Made by a program: the position numbers and the translations under genes | The notes under the pieces: generated by a model | Told to the model about the DNA's origin: nothing | Seen by the model: the letters and a program-made list of their open reading frames with translations, nothing else | The model's database searches: none | Shown here: positions 13,235 to 16,306 of the stretch, one piece after another | Position numbering within the stretch: position 1 is the stretch's first letter | Layout: each line of letters begins with the position of its first letter | Assembly (NCBI GenBank): GCA_964569055.1 | Contig: CAZMSZ010000150.1 | Coordinates: 1 to 16,306, forward strand | Reading direction: 5' to 3' | From: JAWLGW01 sp964569055 | Lineage (GTDB): Bacteria; Planctomycetota; J058 | Length of the DNA stretch: 16,306 bases

Positions 13235-15916
13235 GTGCCCGCCTACCGCCTGGTCGTGGAGAAGGGCCCCTCCAAGGGGCAGGCGATCCGCGTCAAGAAG
13301 AACGCCTCGGTGGTGGTCGGGCGCGAGGCGAGCAACGGGCTGCGCCTCGCCGACCCGCAGGCCTCGCGCAAGCACTTCCGCGTCGAGGCCAAGCTCGACG
13401 AGTACGTGCTGCAGGACCTCGGCTCGAGTAACGGCACCTTCGTCAACGGCGCTCGGGTCACGAGCTGCAAGCTCGCGCCGGGCGACAAGATCGCGGTCGG
13501 CGAGTCGCTGGTCTACTTCCTCGAGGAGCGCCCCGAGGAGGCGGGCGCGCGCCAGGGGGACCTGACCGGGCGCGAGGTCGCGGGCTACCGGGTGGGGCGC
13601 CTGCTCGGGCGCGGCGGCATGGGCACCGTCTACGAGGCGGTGCAGCTCTCGCTCGAGCGGACGGTGGCCTTCAAGACGCTCTCGCCCGAGCTGGCGCGCG
13701 ACGCGGCGTTCGTGGAGCGGTTCATCAGCGAGGCGCGCGCGGCGGGGCGGCTCAACCACGCCAACATCGTGTCGGTGTTCGACGTGGGCCAGGAGGGCGA
13801 GCTCTACTTCTACTCCATGGAGCACATGCCGGGCGGGAGCCTGGACGACCTCCTCCGGCGCGATGGCCCGCTCCCCGTCGAGCGCACGCTCCCCATGATC
13901 TTCGACGCGGCGCGCGGGCTGGAGTACGCCGAGAAGCACGGCCTGATCCACCGCGACATCAAGCCCGACAACCTCATGCTCGGACCCGAGGAGGTGGTCA
14001 AGATCTGCGACCTCGGCCTGGCGATCTTCTCCAGCCAGCAGGGGGACGTCTCGGGCTCGCCGCACTACATCGCCCCCGAGCAGGCGCTCGGGAAGGACCT
14101 CGACGCGCGCGCCGACCTGTACGCGCTCGGGGTCACCTGGTACCACCTCCTGTGCGGGAAGACCCCGTTCAGCGGGCGCACCCCGCAGGAGATCGCGCGC
14201 AAGCACGTGGAGGAGGAGCCGCCGTCGCTGCGCGAGCTGGCGCCCACCGTGCCCGAGGACGTGGCCGCGCTGGTGGCGCGGCTGATGGCCAAGGACCGCG
14301 AGGCGCGCGTCCCCTCCGCCCGCCAGCTCCAGGCCGACCTCGCCGAGCTGGCGCGGCGGCACCCCGTGCGGGAGACGGTCATGCTGCGGATCGCGGCCGC
14401 CGCGCCCGACGTCCCCCCCAGCGACGCGGTCGCGCTGCCCGAGGGTGAGGCGCAGGGCGCCTCGCGCCTCCCGCTCGCCCTCGGCGCGCTGGCCGGCGTG
14501 CTGCTCGTCGTGGCGTTCCTGGTCACCAACGGGGTCCTCAGCGCCCGCGCCGAGCGGCTCGCCAAGGCCAAGGCGGACGTGGCCGCCGCGCGCGGGCTGC
14601 TCGAGGCGGGCGAGCTGGAGCGCGCGGTCGCCCGCGCGGACGAGCTCGCGGCCGAGCTCGAGGCGGCGGGCCTCGCCGAGCAGGCGGCCAGCGCCCGGAC
14701 GGTGGCGGAGCAGGCGCGCGCGCGCCGCGAGGAGGCGGCCCGCGAGCAGCGTGAGGCCTCGGCGAGGGAGCGGCTCGAGACGGCGCGCGCGCTCAGCGTC
14801 GAGGAGCTCGAGGGGCCGATCGAGCCCGACCCGGCGCTGAAGCCGCGCCTCGAGGAGCTCGAGCGAATGCTCGGCACGGTGATCGAGGACTACGCCGAGA
14901 CCGACGCCGCCGTGGAGGCGCAGGCGCTGCGCAAGCGGGTGAGCGCGCGGCTGCGCGAGCTGCGCGAGGCGCTCGAGGCGCGCGACCGCCGCGCGGCCGA
15001 GGCGCGCCGGGCCGTCGACCGCGCCAAGCAGCGGATCGTGGCGCTGCTCGACACCAACGTCCCCAGCCGGTTCGTGCAGGCGATCGCGGCGATCGAGGAG
15101 TACACGGCCGAGTTCGGCGACATCGAGCGGCGCGGCGGCGAGGCGCTGCTGGAACTGGTGCGCGGGCGCGCGGAGCGCGAGGTGCGGGCGCGCACCAGCT
15201 CGGCGCTGCTGTTGATCGCCCAGCGCCGCTGGGGAGAAGCCCGCGTCGAGCTGGACGCGGTCGCGCCGCCGCTCGGGTTCGCCGACCTCGAGGCGCAAGT
15301 GGCCGAGGCGCAGACCGCGCTCGAGGAGGGGCAGCGCCAGGCGGCCGCCGAGGAGCAGGCGGAGCGCGAGCGGGCCGACCGTCGGCGCCTCGACGAGAGC
15401 CTGGAGGCGCTGCGCACCGAGCTCGCCGCCCGGCGCTACGCCGACGCGGCGAGCAGCCTGCGCAGCGAGCTGGTGCTGCTCCAGACCGACGCGGCGCGCC
15501 GCCTGGCGGCGCTGCGGATCACGCGGCTCGAGCGGGCGGAGCGGGCCTTCGAGCCGCTCGTCGCCCATGTCGAGGCCGGCAAGCCCGGCGTCGAGCTCGA
15601 GCTCGAGGCGACCGGGGTCAGCGCGCGCCGCGCCCGGGCGGTGCGCTACGACCGCTTCAGCCGCCGGCTCACGTTCCAGCTCACCGAGCGCGTGATGCGG
15701 GACGTGGCGATCGCCGACCTCGAGCCGGTCCGGCTGCTGAGCCTGTTCGCGAGCCTGGGCCTCGACCCCGCCCAGCGGCTCGACCTCGCCTGCCTGGCCG
15801 CGGAGCTGGGCGAGTACGTGCGCGCGGCGCAGCTCCTGAACGAGGTCGCGGCCCTCGAGCCCGCGCTGCGGCGCGAGGTCGAGGACATGCAGGTCCTGGC
15901 GGCCACCGGCCAGTGA
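13235..15916 (+). CDS. FHA-domain Ser/Thr protein kinase with TM helix and coiled-coil C-terminus
   Basis: 893 residues. FHA domain ~1-98: VGRE (28-31), SRKH (44-47), SSNGTFVNG (64-72), a phosphothreonine-binding module. Hanks-type kinase ~118-375: glycine loop LLGRGGMGTVYE, K147 (VAFK), E166, HRDIKPDNLML (H239-D241, K243, N246), DLG (259-261) in place of DFG, IAPEQ (279-283). All catalytic residues are present. TM helix ~412-431 (LPLALGALAGVLLVVAFLVT). The remaining ~460 residues are alanine/glutamate/arginine-rich, long coiled coils, with no sensor domain (PASTA, WD40) recognised. FHA and kinase lie on the same side, N-terminal to the single TM, probably cytosolic, with the coiled coil outside (inference). 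GTG start 13235 is 6 nt after the yggS stop. No SD. Confidence 0.92.
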   Translation: MPAYRLVVEKGPSKGQAIRVKKNASVVVGREASNGLRLADPQASRKHFRVEAKLDEYVLQDLGSSNGTFVNGARVTSCKLAPGDKIAVGESLVYFLEERPEEAGARQGDLTGREVAGYRVGRLLGRGGMGTVYEAVQLSLERTVAFKTLSPELARDAAFVERFISEARAAGRLNHANIVSVFDVGQEGELYFYSMEHMPGGSLDDLLRRDGPLPVERTLPMIFDAARGLEYAEKHGLIHRDIKPDNLMLGPEEVVKICDLGLAIFSSQQGDVSGSPHYIAPEQALGKDLDARADLYALGVTWYHLLCGKTPFSGRTPQEIARKHVEEEPPSLRELAPTVPEDVAALVARLMAKDREARVPSARQLQADLAELARRHPVRETVMLRIAAAAPDVPPSDAVALPEGEAQGASRLPLALGALAGVLLVVAFLVTNGVLSARAERLAKAKADVAAARGLLEAGELERAVARADELAAELEAAGLAEQAASARTVAEQARARREEAAREQREASARERLETARALSVEELEGPIEPDPALKPRLEELERMLGTVIEDYAETDAAVEAQALRKRVSARLRELREALEARDRRAAEARRAVDRAKQRIVALLDTNVPSRFVQAIAAIEEYTAEFGDIERRGGEALLELVRGRAEREVRARTSSALLLIAQRRWGEARVELDAVAPPLGFADLEAQVAEAQTALEEGQRQAAAEEQAERERADRRRLDESLEALRTELAARRYADAASSLRSELVLLQTDAARRLAALRITRLERAERAFEPLVAHVEAGKPGVELELEATGVSARRARAVRYDRFSRRLTFQLTERVMRDVAIADLEPVRLLSLFASLGLDPAQRLDLACLAAELGEYVRAAQLLNEVAALEPALRREVEDMQVLAATGQ

Positions 15917-15923
15917 GCGTCCC

Positions 15924-16229
15924 ATGAGCGCCGAGCCCCTCTGGGTCCGGCCCGACGGCGAGGCGCTCCTGATCAAGGTCGCCGCGCGTCCCGGCGCGTC
16001 CCGCTCCCAGGTGACGGGCGTGGCCGCCGACGCGCTCAAGGTCGCGATCGCGGCCCCGCCCGAGAAGGGCAAGGCGAACAAGGAGCTGACCACCTACCTC
16101 GCCAAGGCGCTCGGCCTCCGCAAGGCCCAGGTCACCCTCGGCGCCGGCGCGACCTCGCGCGACAAGACGGTCCGGATCGAGGGGCTGAGCGAGGCCGAGC
16201 TGCGGGCGCGGCTGGAGAAGCTGCTGTAG
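15924..16229 (+). CDS. yggU: DUF167/UPF0235 (YggU family) protein
   Basis: 101 residues, family-typical. After a short N-terminus the DUF167 core is plain: LLIKVAARPGASRSQVTGV, ALKVAIAAPPEKGKANKELTTYLAKALGL, VTLGAGATSRDKTVRIEG. The function of the family is unsettled; members are small basic alpha/beta proteins. ATG 15924 is 7 nt after the kinase stop with no clear SD, so translational coupling is likely. The pairing with yggS earlier in the operon matches the known yggS-yggT-yggU neighbourhood. A strong hairpin follows 27 nt after the stop. Confidence 0.93.
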   Translation: MSAEPLWVRPDGEALLIKVAARPGASRSQVTGVAADALKVAIAAPPEKGKANKELTTYLAKALGLRKAQVTLGAGATSRDKTVRIEGLSEAELRARLEKLL

Positions 16230-16255
16230 GCAGTCCGAGAGCTCTGCGCTTCCGT

Positions 16256-16283
16256 ACTCACCTTCGCTTGCCAAGGTGAGTTT
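16256..16283 (+). terminator. Hairpin terminator after the yggS-kinase-yggU operon
   Basis: ACTCACCTT (16256-16264) and AAGGTGAGT (16273-16281) form a perfect 9-bp stem with an 8-nt loop, followed by a short TTT. The T-tract is weak, but the place, 27 nt after the last stop, fits transcription termination. Confidence 0.6.
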
Positions 16284-16285
16284 GC

Positions 16286-16299
16286 GAGGCGCCAGCCTC
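16286..16299. other. Second small hairpin at the window end
   Basis: GAGGC-GCCA-GCCTC, a perfect 5-bp stem with a 4-nt loop, directly after the terminator. It may belong to a further repeat that continues past the window. Confidence 0.3.
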
Positions 16300-16306
16300 C
16301 GAGCCC

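Noticed and set aside
12278..16093. A 1271-codon minus-strand open frame opposite yggS, the kinase and yggU
   Set aside because: Antisense shadow caused by GC-rich third positions; the plus-strand products have clear catalytic motifs.

Overview
This window is a very GC-rich bacterial contig with two runs of exactly 100 N (7767-7866 and 11318-11417). These are scaffold gaps, so it is probably from a metagenome or draft assembly. GTG starts are common, SD sequences are often weak, and there is an FHA/Ser-Thr kinase and plenty of fatty-acid/CoA enzymology. This fits a Myxococcota- or Planctomycetota-like lineage, but no marker here fixes the phylum.

Left part (1-3264, minus strand): a TetR-family regulator heads an acyl-CoA carboxylase operon (TetR, then carboxyltransferase, then biotin carboxylase, which runs off the left edge). 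A well-spaced sigma70-like promoter (TTGACG-N17-GACACT) would start a leaderless TetR message at its ATG. A perfect 17-bp palindrome lies at the start of the TetR coding sequence, so the whole operon is probably autoregulated. The next ~850 bp (3265-4116) hold no credible gene. They carry a cluster of about six hairpin-forming repeats, a purine tract with a 16-bp tandem duplication, a 22-bp perfect inverted repeat that looks like a MITE, and further hairpins.

Middle-left (4117-7766, plus strand): two tandem paralogous zinc-ribbon/two-TM proteins (the first broken by a one-base frameshift), a degenerate beta-propeller-like protein, a small conserved membrane protein that may be translated from a 12-codon leader ORF, an uncharacterised conserved protein and an SDR dehydrogenase cut by the first gap.

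Middle (7869-11317): the most interesting metabolic module. On the minus strand, an APH-type kinase fused to a C-terminal domain that I recognise as DUF6285-like overlaps an acyl-CoA dehydrogenase with the ADGPDEVH signature of the ACAD10/11-type family. This matches LvaA + LvaB + LvaC of the bacterial levulinate/4-hydroxyacyl-CoA pathway, with A and B fused. An enoyl-CoA hydratase/isomerase-like gene is divergently transcribed from a ~50-bp shared promoter region.

Right part (11419-16306, plus strand): a TPR protein with a C-terminal zinc ribbon (N-terminus lost in the gap), then an apparent operon yggS-like / FHA-kinase-coiled-coil / yggU-like (DUF167), followed by a strong hairpin that probably terminates it.
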